A stretch of DNA of 64,000 bases from Neobacillus pocheonensis (GTDB lineage Bacteria; Bacillota; Bacilli; Bacillales; Cytobacillaceae), in assembly GCA_023702235.1 (NCBI GenBank), contig JAMQCR010000003.1, positions 644,501-708,500 on the forward strand, read 5' to 3'. Below are positions 63,386-64,000 of the stretch, one piece after another; position 1 is the first letter of the stretch, and every line of letters starts with the position of its first letter. The notes beneath the pieces are model-generated. The model was not told the DNA's origin, did no database searches, and saw only the letters and a program-made list of their open reading frames with translations. Both the position numbers and the translations under genes were made by a program.

Positions 63386-64000
63386 TCACCCGATCCACTC
63401 ACAGTTTTCTGGGTCATTGAAATCCATATGCTTTGGTATGGCCCCATCTGGAACTTCTCCATCTTGGCAAAGGTAGTAATGTCTAATTGGCTTTAGGTCG
63501 TCATCTAACTCATAGACTAGCGGGATGCTATTGGGAATATTGAGGCTGGCCACGCCATCGTCAGGGATGTTGTCAAGGTATTTAATAAGTGACCTTAAGG
63601 TATTGCCATGTGCTGAGATGATGACACGTTGATTGTGTTTTAAGCTTGGAACAATCTGTTTATGCCAATAAACCAAGGCACGATTTTCCGTATCGAGAAG
63701 GCTCTCAGTTAGAGGAATATTTCCTTCGCCGATCCCGGCATATTTGGGGTCGGATAGGTCGCATAAATGACCCTCGGGGGAAATGGCTAGAGGTTGAATA
63801 GTGGCGGACCTCCGCCATTCATTTACTTGTTCCTCCCCGAAACGTTCGGTAATCTCATCTTTATTCATCCCCTGTAATGCCCCATAATGTCTTTCATTTA
63901 ATCTCCAGGATTTATGGACAGGAATCCAGACAAGGTCCATTTCATGAAGGATAATCCATAACGTTCTGATGGCACGCTTCAGAACGGACGTATGGGCAGC
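63386..64000 (-). CDS. gpmA: 2,3-bisphosphoglycerate-dependent phosphoglycerate mutase, cut by the window edge
   Basis: C-terminal 204 codons, open to the last base; the N-terminus with the RHG motif is outside. AHTSVLKRAIRTLW starts the visible part; RLNERHYGALQGMNK is the catalytic loop signature, VIISAHGNTLRSLIKYL contains the second catalytic His. The enzyme interconverts 3- and 2-phosphoglycerate using a phosphohistidine. Many Bacilli rely on the metal-dependent GpmI, so this is often a second mutase. No frameshift in this part. Confidence 0.92.
   Translation of the reverse strand, partial: AAHTSVLKRAIRTLWIILHEMDLVWIPVHKSWRLNERHYGALQGMNKDEITERFGEEQVNEWRRSATIQPLAISPEGHLCDLSDPKYAGIGEGNIPLTESLLDTENRALVYWHKQIVPSLKHNQRVIISAHGNTLRSLIKYLDNIPDDGVASLNIPNSIPLVYELDDDLKPIRHYYLCQDGEVPDGAIPKHMDFNDPENCEWIG

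Noticed and set aside
1..64000. CRISPR array, tRNA or rRNA genes, prophage
   Set aside because: No regularly spaced identical repeats, no cloverleaf or rRNA motifs, no phage structural genes were found by eye.

Overview
The window is AT-rich Gram-positive DNA from an endospore former of the Bacillaceae, in the Bacillus/Neobacillus neighbourhood. The evidence is a gerA-type germinant receptor operon, two YjcZ-type sporulation peptides, strong AGGAGG-like ribosome binding sites, many TTG/GTG starts, and homologues of B. subtilis loci (kipI/kipA, yvdTSR, yocH, yugGH, yfkN, swrC). I cannot name the species. No rRNA, tRNA or CRISPR array was seen.

Layout. 1-2442: 5-oxoprolinase genes pxpB-pxpC-pxpA. 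2.7-7.7 kb: a TRIC-type channel, a DUF2294 protein, a TIM-barrel protein and a DHA2 drug exporter. 7.9-10.3 kb, all on the minus strand: a locus with two c-di-GMP-I riboswitches. One precedes a 44-residue SinI-like peptide followed by a processive family 2 glycosyltransferase; the other precedes a 45-residue membrane peptide. 10.5-11.1 kb: fragments of uxaA and kdgK. 11.2-17.8 kb: a sigma factor, a YjiC-type glycosyltransferase, a beta-lactamase-fold hydrolase, small spore-type peptides and a lipoprotein. 17.9-19.8 kb: mobile DNA, consisting of a doxX 3' relic, a recombinase fragment and an IS3-family element lying in the loop of a terminator hairpin. 20-27 kb: TetR plus a paired SMR exporter, DinB-fold proteins, two doxX copies, YocH and an AbrB-Doc toxin-antitoxin pair. 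27.3-34.5 kb: galM-galR, DUF218, a beta-propeller lipoprotein and a glycosyltransferase-flippase pair. 34.6-38.3 kb: germination operon. 38.4-45.3 kb: Cof phosphatase, LacI regulator, ABC exporter and an aminotransferase with its Lrp regulator. 45.6-50.5 kb: pyruvate oxidase, then a cobalamin riboswitch controlling metE. 50.6-64 kb: a DUF6241 protein, a CcpA-type promoter with a small ORF, HAD phosphatase, cyclic-nucleotide phosphodiesterase, a short pyruvate kinase, a YncE/phosphoesterase behind a Pho-box-like element, an RND exporter, and gpmA cut by the right edge.

Sequence quality. Thirteen otherwise conserved genes are broken by about twenty small indels, mostly one base. In nearly every case adding or removing that base restores a continuous family-typical protein. 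This looks more like uncorrected read error than real gene decay, so I annotate those genes as single CDSs with the suspected position.

The most interesting system is the c-di-GMP locus at 8-10.3 kb. The sequence suggests that c-di-GMP sensing RNA controls a SinI-type antirepressor placed directly before an exopolysaccharide synthase. The intergenic DNA also carries at least five families of short dispersed repeats.
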